A DNA stretch of 64,000 nucleotides from Prevotellamassilia timonensis (GTDB lineage Bacteria > Bacteroidota > Bacteroidia > Bacteroidales > Bacteroidaceae). The stretch spans positions 268,291 to 332,290 of the forward strand of contig NZ_LT629843.1 of assembly GCF_900106785.1 (NCBI RefSeq), in the 5' to 3' direction. Both the position numbers and the translations under genes were made by a program. This document shows, one piece after another, positions 26,062 to 34,528 of the stretch (position 1 is its first letter; the number at the start of each line of letters is the position of its first letter). Under the pieces are notes generated by a model. The model saw only the letters and a list, made by a program, of their open reading frames with translations, did no database searches and was not told where the DNA came from.

Positions 26062-26430
26062 TAACTTAGCGCTGTAAAAGAAACGCAAGCACTAATGGGG
26101 GCGACGCGTCCCGCGTCGGGATAATGAAAGAAAAGAATACAAACTCTACTAAATAACAGCTGCACTTTCCCCGACGCGGGACGCGTCGCCCCCATTAGTG
26201 CTTGCGTTTCTTCAAGCAACAAACGCTAGCACCCTCCACCAAACGCTACCACCAAACGCTACCTCTAATGGGGGCGACGCGTCTCGCGTCGGGCATTAAA
26301 GCAAAGGCTCACAGACAAGCGTGTAATTAGTGCTGTCTGTGAGCCTTTGTTTCGTGTATAAATGCTGCATTTTCCCGACGCGAGACGCGTCGCCCCCATT
26401 AGTGCTTGCGTTTTTTACAGCGCTAAGCAA
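26062..26430. repeat. Nested palindromic element, double unit (locus d)
   Basis: Two units lie inside one outer inverted repeat (TTAGCGCTGTAAAA at the left, TTTTACAGCGCTAA at the right). Unit 1 has triloop TCC on both arms and a loop with AAAGAAAAGAATACAAA and CTACTAAATAACAGCTGC. Unit 2 has TCT on both arms and the GGCTCACAGACA hairpin at about 26302-26349. Unit 1 plus unit 2 is nearly identical to 27845-28170. The 26061-26622 gap otherwise holds only the promoter region of the effluxer gene. Confidence 0.88.
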
Positions 26431-26541
26431 TTAACGAGCCACGCTACTGCATCAGCCCATTAGCATATTAACAACATATTGTAACACATTAGCACATTAA
26501 AAAAGCGTCAGTCCGCACAACCACCCTACCCATAAATACAT

Positions 26542-26549
26542 TAACTTTG
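26542..26549 (+). promoter_or_regulatory. Putative -7 box for the cation effluxer
   Basis: TAACTTTG matches TAnnTTTG, 73 bp upstream of the ATG at 26623. It lies inside the left arm of a terminator-like hairpin. Confidence 0.45.
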
Positions 26550-26588
26550 CACCCGTGAATAAAGAATGCGTGGGTGCAAAGTTTTTTT
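26543..26588 (+). terminator. Terminator-like hairpin overlapping the effluxer promoter
   Basis: AACTTTGCACCC and GGGTGCAAAGTT form a perfect 12-bp stem over a 17-nt loop, followed directly by TTTTT. It could stop readthrough from upstream, or act as an attenuator if transcription starts to its left. Confidence 0.65.
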
Positions 26589-26622
26589 GCCTCCCCACCC
26601 CAAACACACCCCTAATGCAACA

Positions 26623-27528
26623 ATGACAAGCGCAACAACCGAAAAACAGCGCGAGCGCCAAATATTCCGCGTCACGCTATGGGGCAGCGTAGTAAACTTT
26701 TTGCTGCTCGTTTTCAAATTTGTAGCCGGCATAGTAGGCGGCAGTGCAGCCATGATAGCCGATGCCGTACACTCACTCTCCGACTTCATTACCGACGTAG
26801 TGGTCATACTCTTTGTGCGCATATCAGGCAAACCCTGCGATGCCGACCACGACTTTGGCCACGGCAAATACGAGACCCTCGCCTCAACCCTTATAGGCCT
26901 CATGCTCATGGCCGTAGGCATAGGCATACTGTGGAGCGGCGCCACCCAGATAGTGCACGTGTGCCAAGGCCACACACTTGCCCAACCCGGCATGATAGCC
27001 CTTGTAGCCGCACTCCTCTCAATAGTGTCCAAGGAGCTCATCTACCAATGGACCGCCCGCGTAGGCCGCCGCGTAGAGTCGCAAGCCGTCATAGCCAACG
27101 CCTGGCACCACCGCAGCGACGCCCTGTCGAGCATAGGCACCGCCGTAGGCATAGGCGGCGCCATTGTGTTAGGACCCGAGTGGCGTGTGCTCGACCCCAT
27201 AGCCGCCGTAGTAGTGAGCGTGTTCATCATCAAGGTGTCTGTGCAACTGTTTGTGCCCAGCATACAGGAATTGCTTGAAAAGTCGTTGCCCGAAGCCGAC
27301 GAGTCGTTCATCATCAACACCATACTCGAGCAGCCCGGTGTGAGTGCGCCCCACAATCTGCGCACCCGTCGCATAGGCAGCAACCGCGCCATCGACGTAC
27401 ACTTCCGCATGGACGGCAGTACCCCCCTGGTGGAGGCGCACCACGCCACACGTCAAATTGAGGCCCGCCTGCGTGCCAAGTTTGGTCCGCAAACCATCAT
27501 CACCACCCACGTTGAGCCGCTCAAGTAG
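26623..27528 (+). CDS. Cation diffusion facilitator (Zn2+/Fe2+ efflux, FieF/CzcD family)
   Basis: A 301-residue inner-membrane metal/proton antiporter. The ATG at 26623 (MTSATTEKQRER) follows the hairpin; an in-frame ATG at 26566 lies within the hairpin loop and is unlikely to be used. About six membrane helices are visible. The metal-site motif HxxxD appears in helix 2 as His50-Ser-Leu-Ser-Asp54 and again in helix 5 as HHRSD, the tetrahedral site of CDF transporters. HDFGHGKYE between helices 2 and 3 is typical. The C-terminal ~85 residues form the cytosolic dimer domain. Zinc, iron or manganese are all possible by family. The gene is alone and convergent with asd. Confidence 0.92.
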   Translation: MTSATTEKQRERQIFRVTLWGSVVNFLLLVFKFVAGIVGGSAAMIADAVHSLSDFITDVVVILFVRISGKPCDADHDFGHGKYETLASTLIGLMLMAVGIGILWSGATQIVHVCQGHTLAQPGMIALVAALLSIVSKELIYQWTARVGRRVESQAVIANAWHHRSDALSSIGTAVGIGGAIVLGPEWRVLDPIAAVVVSVFIIKVSVQLFVPSIQELLEKSLPEADESFIINTILEQPGVSAPHNLRTRRIGSNRAIDVHFRMDGSTPLVEAHHATRQIEARLRAKFGPQTIITTHVEPLK

Positions 27529-27555
27529 CGGCAGCAGCGGATTGGTTTATCAGTT

Positions 27556-27647
27556 ACGGGAGAGCGTTTTTTCAATAACGGGAGAGCGGATTTTCAGTTA
27601 ATCTGACTGAAAATCCGCTCTGTCGTTATAGGAAAACGCTCTCCCGT
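27556..27647. repeat. CGGGAGA-type hairpin, double nested (copy 2)
   Basis: The outer stem ACGGGAGAGCGTTTT pairs with AAAACGCTCTCCCGT. An inner stem, ATAACGGGAGAGCGGATTTT with its inverse, sits inside over a 7-nt loop. It lies 27 bp after the effluxer stop codon and could serve as its terminator. Confidence 0.8.
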
Positions 27648-27653
27648 TGTGCA

Positions 27654-28222
27654 TAAAACGCTACCACAAAACGCAAGCTCTAATGGGGGCGACGCGTCTC
27701 GCGTCGGGATAATAAAAGAAAAGAATACAAGCTCTACTAAATAATAGCTGCACTTTCCCCGACGCGAGACGCGTCGCCCCCATTAGTGCTTGCGTTTCTT
27801 CAAGCAACAAACGCTAGCACCCTCCACCACCAAACGCTACCACAAAACGCAAGCACTAATGGGGGCGACGCGTCTCGCGTCGGGATAATGAAAGAAAAGA
27901 ATACAAGCTCTACTAAATAATAGCTGCACTTTCCCCGACGCGAGACGCGTCGCCCCCATTAGTGCTTGCGTTTCTTCAAGCAACAAACGCTAGCGCCCTC
28001 CACCAAACGCTACCACAAAACGCAAGCTCTAATGGGGGCGACGCGTCCCGCGTCGGGCATTAAAACAAAGGCTCACAGACAAGCGAGATATTAGTGTTGT
28101 CTGTGAGCCTTTGTTTCGTGTATAAATGCTGCATTTTCCCGACGCGGGACGCGTCGCCCCCATTAGTGCTTGAGTTGGGAGCTTGAGTGCAATAGCGTCG
28201 CCCCCATTAGAGCTTGCGTTGG
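27654..28222. repeat. Nested palindromic element, triple unit (locus e)
   Basis: Three units follow each other in the convergent gap between the effluxer and asd. Units 1 and 2 (period 176 bp) have TCT on both arms and the GAAAAGAATACAAGCTCTAC loop. Unit 3 has TCC on both arms and the GGCTCACAGACA hairpin at about 28066-28113. A partial fourth arm lies at 28195-28215. AAACGC-type 13-bp iterons separate the units. No gene is seen in 27529-28257. Confidence 0.9.
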
Positions 28223-28257
28223 GTGCTGAGTCCGATAGTATGTTTACACAGCGATCT

Positions 28258-29268
28258 TTACTTTACATCGCCCACCTTGATGAGGTATTCGGCAATCTGT
28301 ACGGCGTTGAGGGCGGCACCCTTGCGTATCTGGTCGCTCACGAGCCAAAGGGTGAGGCCGTTGGGGTTGGCCAGATCCTTGCGAATACGACCTACATATA
28401 CGGGGTCCTTGCCGGCCAGGAAGAGGGGCATGGGGTACTCCTTCTTTTCGGGATTGTCCATCAGTACCAGACCGTCGCCACCCGATATGGCCTGCTTTAC
28501 TGTGTCAATGTCGAGGGGTTGCTCTGTCTCCACCCAGATGGCCTCAGAGTGAGAGCGGAGCGAGGGCACACGCACACAGGTGGCTGAGGTGAGCACGTCG
28601 GAGTGCATGATTTTGCGTGTCTCGTTATACATCTTCATCTCCTCCTTGGTGTAACCGTTGTCTTGGAACACGTCGATTTGTGGAATGACGTTGAAGGCCA
28701 GCTGGTAGGCAAACTTGTTGACGGTGACGGGCTGTCCGGCCAACACCTGGCGGTACTGCTCCACCAGTTCGTCCATGGCAGCCTGGCCAGCACCGCTCGC
28801 GGCTTGGTATGAGGCCACGTGCACACGCTTGATGTGGCTCAGGTTCTCGATGGCCTGCAGTGCCACCACCATCATGATAGTGGTGCAGTTGGGGTTGGCA
28901 ATGATGCCGCGCGGACGTGTGAGGGCGTCCTTGGCATTGCACTCAGGCACAACGAGGGGCACTTCGTCGTCCATGCGGAAGGCCGAAGAGTTGTCAATCA
29001 TTACGGCGCCATACTTGGTGATGTCGGCGGCAAACTCCTTTGAGGTGCCGGCACCGGCTGATGTAAAGGCAATGTCAACGTCCTTAAAGTCGTCGTTGTG
29101 CTGCAGGAGTTTAACAGTGTACTCCTTGCCGCGGAAGGTGTATTTGGTGCCTGCGCTACGGGTTGAGCCGAAGAGCAGCAAATTGTCGATAGGGAAATCG
29201 CGCTCGGCCAGCACGCGCAGAAACTCTTGGCCTACGGCGCCGCTTGCGCCAACGATTGCTACGTTCAT
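28258..29268 (-). CDS. asd: Aspartate-semialdehyde dehydrogenase
   Basis: A 336-residue cytoplasmic enzyme that reduces aspartyl phosphate to aspartate semialdehyde for lysine, diaminopimelate, threonine and methionine synthesis. The N-terminal NADP-binding motif is [16 protein letters not shown], and the catalytic Cys is residue 128 in NPNCTTIM. Length is normal. It is monocistronic and reads toward the palindromic element at locus e, with a TACATTTG box upstream. Confidence 0.95.
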   Translation of the reverse strand: MNVAIVGASGAVGQEFLRVLAERDFPIDNLLLFGSTRSAGTKYTFRGKEYTVKLLQHNDDFKDVDIAFTSAGAGTSKEFAADITKYGAVMIDNSSAFRMDDEVPLVVPECNAKDALTRPRGIIANPNCTTIMMVVALQAIENLSHIKRVHVASYQAASGAGQAAMDELVEQYRQVLAGQPVTVNKFAYQLAFNVIPQIDVFQDNGYTKEEMKMYNETRKIMHSDVLTSATCVRVPSLRSHSEAIWVETEQPLDIDTVKQAISGGDGLVLMDNPEKKEYPMPLFLAGKDPVYVGRIRKDLANPNGLTLWLVSDQIRKGAALNAVQIAEYLIKVGDVK

Positions 29269-29380
29269 ATTGCTTGTGGTGTGTTTTATGCCGCCAAACT
29301 GTGGTTATTGCTTTCATCACAACCCGCACAGCGGGGCGGTATGTTACATTTTGTAATTGTCTGTTTTATGATTGGTTGCA

Positions 29381-29412
29381 TAACGTCAGCCGACGTTAGG
29401 TGTGCAAATGTA
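29381..29412 (-). promoter_or_regulatory. Putative asd promoter with a palindrome at the start site
   Basis: On the minus strand 29405-29412 reads TACATTTG, a -7 box. Just downstream, at the expected start point, TAACGTCAGCCGACGTTA (29381-29398) is a 7-bp-arm palindrome that could be an operator. No -33 box is obvious. Confidence 0.4.
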
Positions 29413-29551
29413 CAACATTTTTTGCTATTTTTGGTCAGTCCGTCCTATTTGTGCGCGTCAGTTGGCAGTAAATGGCGGTTTTTTTCGCAACTTTGCAGCA
29501 TCATACACACATTTTATGCCTTTTATTGGGCAAATCTAATAATTACAGACC

Positions 29552-31573
29552 TTGATAACAGACCCTACCTGGATATTCCTCATTGTGCTGGGCATCATAC
29601 TCTTTGCGCCCATGCTGCTCGACAAGTTGCGCGTGCCCTCGATAGTGGGCATGATATTTGCCGGCGTGCTCATCGGCCCCCACGGGTTCGGTGTGCTTGA
29701 GCGCGACACCAGCTTTGAGCTGTTTGGCAAGGTGGGGCTTTACTACATCATGTTCCTTGCCTCGCTCGAGATGAACCTGCAGGACGTGCAGCGCATCAAG
29801 GGGCGTGCCGCCACGCTCGGTTTGCTCAGTTTTGTCATACCGATGGGCATTGGTTATGCTGCCAACTCGATGTTAGGCTATGGTGCGGCCGCTGCGGTGC
29901 TGATGGCCGCCATGTATGCCTCGCACACGCTGATAGCCTACCCCATTGTGCTGCGCTACGGCCTGTCGCGGCTCGACAGTGTGAGCATAGCGGTGGGTGG
30001 CACCATAGTGGCCGACACGCTCACGCTGCTGGTGCTTGCCGTGGTGGGCGGTGTGTTTAAGGAGCACGTGACGGGGCTTTACTGGCTGTGGCTGTTGGTC
30101 AAGGTGGTGGCGCTTGGCGGCATAATCATATATAGCTTTCCGCGCATAGGGCGGTGGTTTTTCCGCCGCTACGACGACAGCGTGGTGCAGTATGTGTTTG
30201 TGCTGTGCCTGGTGTTTCTGGGTGCGGGCCTGATGGAGTTTGTAGGCATGGAGGGCATATTGGGTGCCTTCCTGGTGGGCCTTGTGCTCAACAGGCTTAT
30301 TCCGCCCTCGTCGCCCCTGATGAGCCACATCGAGTTTGTGGGCAATGCCTTGTTCATACCCTTCTTTTTGATAGGTGTGGGCATGCTCATCAACCTTGGT
30401 GCGCTGGTTGAGCACGAGGGTGCCATAGTGGTGGCCGCCGTCATGGTGGCGGTGGGGCTTGGCAGCAAGTGGCTGGCTTGTTTTGTCACACAGAAGGCTT
30501 TTAAGATGAGCCTTGGCGAACGCCGCCTGATGTTTGGTCTTACCGGCTCGCGCGCTGCGGCCACACTGGCGGTGGTGCTTGTGGGCTACAAGATAATACT
30601 GCCCGACGGCAGCCGTCTGCTTGGCGATGATGTGCTGAACGGGGCCATGGTGCTCATACTGGTGACGTGTGTGGTAAGCTCGCTCATTACCGAGAACACG
30701 GCGCGCAAGGTGGCTGTGGCGCAACGCTCGGCCGCCACTGTCACTACGGTTGTGGCCCAGCCGGCGGGCAAGGCTCCCGACCGCATACTCATGGCGCTGC
30801 ACAACCCCTCGATGGTGCAGGCGCTGGTTGACCTGTCGCTCATGCTGCGCACGCCGCACTCGGTGGCGCCCATCATAGCGCTCAATGTGGTGCTCGACAA
30901 CAATCCCTCGGCGCGCCAGTCGGGCGAGGAGCAGCTTGAACACGCGGTTAAGCTGGCTGCTGCCACCAACATGCGCATACAAACGTACCAACGCTGGTCG
31001 GTGAATGTGGCGAGCGGCATATCGCACACCATCAAGGAGCGTGCGGTGAGCGACCTTGTGCTCGGACTGCACCAAAAGGAGCGCCTGTCTGACACCTTTT
31101 ATGGCAAGTTGAGCACCGACCTGCTTGGTGCCGTCGACCGCCAGATATTTATATTCCGTGCCACAATGCCGCTCAACACCATGCAGCGCATACAGTTGCT
31201 CGTGCCGCCCAAGGCGGAGTATGAACAGGGCTTTGGGGGCTGGCTCGACCGCATAGCCTTGCTTGCGCGCCAGCTTACGTGTGGCATCAATGCCTACTCT
31301 ACGGCCGACACGCTGACGGCGGTTGAGCACTATGTGGGCAGCAAGCACAATGGGGTGCCTTTGCTCGGCACGGAGTACCGGTCGTGGAACGACCTTGTGC
31401 CCCTGGCCCATAACGCCCGCACCGACCACCTGGTGGTGTTTGTGTGTGCGCGGCGCGGCACCATCTCATTCCACAACTACCTCGACCGCCTGCCCGACCA
31501 GATTGAGCGTTACTTTTCGTCGCGCAACGTGCTGATGGTTTATCCGCAGCAACCGTTTACGAGGCGCAGTTAG
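29552..31573 (+). CDS. Kef-type cation:proton antiporter (CPA2) with C-terminal UspA-like region
   Basis: A 673-residue inner-membrane antiporter. The reading frame opens at TTG (29552), because an in-frame stop at 29540-29542 leaves no upstream ATG and the first ATG (29612) would delete half of helix 1 (WIFLIVLGIILFAPMLLDKL). About twelve helices follow, with GMIFAGVLIGPHGFG and LGAFLVGLVLNRL typical of the Na+/H+ exchanger fold. Residues about 410-660 are soluble and resemble two universal-stress-like domains. It probably exchanges Na+ or K+ for H+; the ion cannot be told from sequence. The gene ends at a strong terminator. Confidence 0.85.
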   Translation: MITDPTWIFLIVLGIILFAPMLLDKLRVPSIVGMIFAGVLIGPHGFGVLERDTSFELFGKVGLYYIMFLASLEMNLQDVQRIKGRAATLGLLSFVIPMGIGYAANSMLGYGAAAAVLMAAMYASHTLIAYPIVLRYGLSRLDSVSIAVGGTIVADTLTLLVLAVVGGVFKEHVTGLYWLWLLVKVVALGGIIIYSFPRIGRWFFRRYDDSVVQYVFVLCLVFLGAGLMEFVGMEGILGAFLVGLVLNRLIPPSSPLMSHIEFVGNALFIPFFLIGVGMLINLGALVEHEGAIVVAAVMVAVGLGSKWLACFVTQKAFKMSLGERRLMFGLTGSRAAATLAVVLVGYKIILPDGSRLLGDDVLNGAMVLILVTCVVSSLITENTARKVAVAQRSAATVTTVVAQPAGKAPDRILMALHNPSMVQALVDLSLMLRTPHSVAPIIALNVVLDNNPSARQSGEEQLEHAVKLAAATNMRIQTYQRWSVNVASGISHTIKERAVSDLVLGLHQKERLSDTFYGKLSTDLLGAVDRQIFIFRATMPLNTMQRIQLLVPPKAEYEQGFGGWLDRIALLARQLTCGINAYSTADTLTAVEHYVGSKHNGVPLLGTEYRSWNDLVPLAHNARTDHLVVFVCARRGTISFHNYLDRLPDQIERYFSSRNVLMVYPQQPFTRRS

Positions 31574-31591
31574 TGGTAACGGGGCTTACGC

Positions 31592-31633
31592 CAAAGCGGC
31601 CTGCGGTGAGTACATTCACCGCAGGCCGCTTTG
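31592..31633 (+). terminator. Terminator of the antiporter gene
   Basis: CAAAGCGGCCTGCGGTGA pairs perfectly with its inverse TCACCGCAGGCCGCTTTG over a 6-nt loop, 18 bp after the stop codon. Confidence 0.85.
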
Positions 31634-31698
31634 CTTGGCGCCTTGACACAAAAAAAGCAGTCAGCTGCGTGAACAACTGACTGCCGTACAATTCAAAG

Positions 31699-31773
31699 TC
31701 GGGGTGACTGGATTCGAACCAGCGACCACACGCCCCCCAGACGCGTACTCTAACCGGGCTGAGCTACACCCCG
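31699..31773 (-). tRNA. tRNA-Pro (anticodon GGG)
   Basis: On the minus strand the 75-nt sequence folds into a cloverleaf. The acceptor arms are CGGGGTG and CACCCCG with discriminator A; the D arm is GCTC...GAGT; the anticodon stem is CGCGT/GCGTG around loop CTGGGGG, giving anticodon GGG; the T arm is GCTGG-TTCGAAT-CCAGT (one mismatch at its base). No CCA is encoded, as is usual in this phylum. Confidence 0.93.
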
Positions 31774-31976
31774 AATTGCGAGTGCAAAAGTACGCATTTC
31801 CTCTTAACCTGCAAACTTTTACCGCATTTTTTTGTGTAAAAACCGCAATTACCGCGTCTTTTTGCCGCATTTTGGGGCAAAAAGAGTAACTTTGCGGTGT
31901 TTGCTACCATTGATTAGTTGACGAGGGGGCGATGGGTTTACGAGACATTGCCACCTGGTAAGGCCTCAACGCGCTG

Positions 31977-32240
31977 CAAGAAAACGCAAGCACTAATGGG
32001 GGCGACGCGTCCCGCGTCGGGGTGGAGAACGGAGGAAAATGCGAACTTTGCTAAATAATAGCTGCATCTTTTCCCGACGCGAGACGCGTCGCCCCCATTA
32101 GAGGTAGCGTTTGGTGCTTGAGTCTGTTCGTATGTTTACTTTTCGCCGAACAGCAACAACAATGAACAAATGCTGCATCTTTTCCCGACGCGGGACGCGT
32201 CGCCCCCATTAGAGGTAGCGTTTGGTGCTTGAGTCCATTC
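31977..32240. repeat. Nested palindromic element with three arms (locus f)
   Basis: One left arm (TCC) is followed by two right arms. The near one has triloop AGA, the far one GGA, so the left arm matches the far one. Both right arms end in the same words (GGTGCTTGAGTC then TTCG), showing a duplication of the right half. It lies between the 5' side of tRNA-Pro and aroA and leaves about 55 bp for an aroA promoter. No gene is seen in 31774-32294. Confidence 0.85.
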
Positions 32241-32294
32241 GCACGCCCCCGGCTCTGCCAACACGCACGCATATATATTATATATAAAGATACT

Positions 32295-33551
32295 ATGGAA
32301 GGACCCACCACATATTCGCCCAATCTGCCTGCCACGCTGCGGGCCACCATCAATCTGCCCTCGTCGAAGAGCATCAGCAACCGTGCCTTGCTGCTCTGCG
32401 CGCTGAGCGGCCCCGACTCGAGTGTGGAGCGCATGTCGAACTGCGACGACACCTATGTGATGTGGCGTGCCCTGACGCAACGACCTGCCACGGTGGACAT
32501 CATGGCCGCTGGCACCGCCATGCGCTTTATGACGGCCTACTTTGCCATTTGCCGTGGCGAGGAGCACACCATTACCGGCACTGAGCGCATGCGCCAACGC
32601 CCCATCAAGGTGCTTGTTGACGCTCTGCGGCAGTTGGGGGCCGACATCAGCTATGTGGACAACGAGGGCTATCCACCCCTCCACGTCAAGGGGCGCAGCT
32701 TGCAAGGCGGCCGCATCAGTTTGCCCGCCAGCGTGAGCTCGCAGTACATATCGGCCCTGCTGCTTGTGGCGCCCACCATGGCCCAGGGCCTTACGCTCGA
32801 ACTTGTGGGCGACATCATATCGCGCCCCTACATCAACATGACGGTGAGCATGATGCGCACCTTTGGGGCCGACATTGAATGGACTGACGCGCACACGCTG
32901 CATGTGGCACCACACGCCTACCTGAGCGATGTGATATACCCGGTGGAGAGCGACTGGAGCGCGGCCTCGTACTGGTATGAGATGATGGCGCTCACGCCCG
33001 ATGCCGGTGCCACCATCACACTGCCCTGGCTCTACAAGGAGAGCTTGCAGGGCGACAGTGCCGTGAGCCGCTACTTTGAGCCGCTGGGTGTGCACACGGC
33101 CTACGACACTGAACACGAGCTTGTGGTGCTGACAAAGTGTGCCGACGCGCTGCTGCCCGAGGGCCAGACTTATGAGCTTGACCTGATTGGCCAGCCCGAC
33201 CTGGCGCAAACGCTGGTGGTGACCTGTGCCATGCTGCGGCGCCCGTTCAGATTTAGCGGACTGCGCTCACTGCGCATCAAGGAGACTGACCGCATGGCGG
33301 CCTTGCAAACCGAACTGGCCAAGTTTGGCATTGCACTGGGCATTGAGGCCGACGATGTGCTCTACATTGACAGCTACGCCGATGGCACGCCCCACTACAA
33401 CGGCCAACCCATTGCTACCTATCACGACCACCGCATGGCCATGGCTTTTGCACCGGCTTCCATGGTGTGTGAGGGGGTACAGATAGCCAACCCCGAGGTG
33501 GTGAGCAAGAGCTACCCGCGCTACTGGGAGGACCTTGAAGGATTAGGTTGA
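32295..33551 (+). CDS. aroA: 3-phosphoshikimate 1-carboxyvinyltransferase (EPSP synthase)
   Basis: A 418-residue enzyme of the shikimate pathway that joins phosphoenolpyruvate to shikimate-3-phosphate. The ATG at 32295 is used (MEGPTTYSPNLP). Family motifs are seen in order: LPSSKSISNRALLLCALSG near residue 20, AGTAMRFMT near 75, ERMRQRPIKVLVDALRQLGA, VSSQYISALLLVAP, LRIKETDRM near 330 and YHDHRMAMAF near 377. It is slightly shorter than enterobacterial AroA but normal for Bacteroidota. It heads a conserved order of aroA, a small membrane protein, frr and rsgA. Confidence 0.94.
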   Translation: MEGPTTYSPNLPATLRATINLPSSKSISNRALLLCALSGPDSSVERMSNCDDTYVMWRALTQRPATVDIMAAGTAMRFMTAYFAICRGEEHTITGTERMRQRPIKVLVDALRQLGADISYVDNEGYPPLHVKGRSLQGGRISLPASVSSQYISALLLVAPTMAQGLTLELVGDIISRPYINMTVSMMRTFGADIEWTDAHTLHVAPHAYLSDVIYPVESDWSAASYWYEMMALTPDAGATITLPWLYKESLQGDSAVSRYFEPLGVHTAYDTEHELVVLTKCADALLPEGQTYELDLIGQPDLAQTLVVTCAMLRRPFRFSGLRSLRIKETDRMAALQTELAKFGIALGIEADDVLYIDSYADGTPHYNGQPIATYHDHRMAMAFAPASMVCEGVQIANPEVVSKSYPRYWEDLEGLG

Positions 33552-33576
33552 CGGGGTGACGGGGTGACGGGGCTGC

Positions 33577-33900
33577 AGAAAAATGCCCCGACGCGAGACG
33601 ATGCTGCTGAAAAATTCCCGACGCGAGACGCGTCGCTCCCATTAGTGCTTGCGCTTCTTCAAGCATCAGACACTACCACCAAGAGCTACCACCCAACGCT
33701 ACCACTAAGCGCTAGCACTAAACGCTAGCACTAATGGGGGCGACGCGTCTCGCGTCGGGCATTTTCCTGCAGCCTCGTCTCACGGGAAGATATGCAGCTA
33801 TTATTAGTATTAGCAGTAGTAGCGCTCGTATTTAACTCTTATCTCTATCCCGACGCGAGACGCGTCGCCCCCATTAGTGCTTGCGTTTCTTCGCAGCGTC
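33577..33900. repeat. Nested palindromic element, rearranged (locus g)
   Basis: A truncated core at 33582-33593 and a complete right-type core near 33638 are followed by five 13-bp iterons. A full pair then follows (left near 33733, right near 33848, TCT on both) around the loop module GCAGCTATTATTAG...GCAGTAGTAGCG. Copies of GCATTTTTCAGCAG-type words flank the arms. GTTGACGG/GGTGACGG units precede it at 33547-33573. No gene in 33552-33946. Confidence 0.85.
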
Positions 33901-33946
33901 TTTTATTGCGGAACTCAATCCGAAACTTCAACAACTTATTATCACC

Positions 33947-34357
33947 ATGCAAATATTGTTACTCTCGCTCCTCGGCCTTTGCCTTGTGGCCCTTGTGGCC
34001 GGCTGGCTGCGCAACCGCACGCTGCAGGCCAAACTGCGCCGTGGCGAAATAAGCGAAATGCCCCACATACGCAAGCGCCCCGAGGGGTGCTGCGGCAAAC
34101 ACGCTGTGTGCGAAAAGGAGCAGCTCATGGCCGACGCGCTGGCTCCCGACATTGAATACTTTGACGATGAGGAGCTTGACGCCTACAAGGGGCGTGCCTC
34201 AAACGCTTACTCTCCCGACGAGGCTGCGCAGTTTGAGGAGGTTATGACAACCATGCGCCCCGACGAGGTGGCGGCTTGGCTGCGCTCACTGCAACTGCGC
34301 GGCATTAACCTGCCTGACGAGCTGAAAGACGAGGCTATCATGCTGGTGGAGGGATAG
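33947..34357 (+). CDS. Conserved small membrane protein between aroA and frr
   Basis: A 136-residue protein of unknown function. The ATG at 33947 begins one N-terminal membrane helix (ILLLSLLGLCLVALVAGWL). A basic stretch (RNRTLQAKLRRGE), a Cys motif (RPEGCCGKHAVCEKE) and an acidic, soluble C-terminal domain of about 75 residues follow. The position between aroA and frr is, to my knowledge, kept in related Bacteroidales, which suggests a housekeeping role. Some databases call relatives phospholipase; I see no lipase motif and do not adopt that. The CCxxxxxC pattern could bind metal or form a disulphide. Confidence 0.75.
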   Translation: MQILLLSLLGLCLVALVAGWLRNRTLQAKLRRGEISEMPHIRKRPEGCCGKHAVCEKEQLMADALAPDIEYFDDEELDAYKGRASNAYSPDEAAQFEEVMTTMRPDEVAAWLRSLQLRGINLPDELKDEAIMLVEG

Positions 34358-34382
34358 GCCGACGCTTTTTGCACCACTTTAC

Positions 34383-34414
34383 TTTGCAATATCACTCAGT
34401 TTGCACTATCTTTG
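34383..34414 (+). promoter_or_regulatory. Promoter of frr
   Basis: TTTG at 34383-34386 and TATCTTTG at 34407-34414 are 20 bp apart, fitting the Bacteroidota promoter. It lies 115 bp upstream of the frr start, so frr is transcribed at least partly on its own. Confidence 0.65.
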
Positions 34415-34528
34415 CAGAAAATAGGCTGCACCTCGGCATAACACCCAAACAATAGCTGAGGTTCTGCTCTCAGTTTGCACAACAGCAGCCACACAACACA
34501 CGTAACATTCACAACAAACACTGACAAT

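Noticed and set aside
29873-31429. 518-codon open frame on the minus strand
   Set aside because: Antisense to the Kef-type antiporter; Arg/His-rich sequence without any domain.
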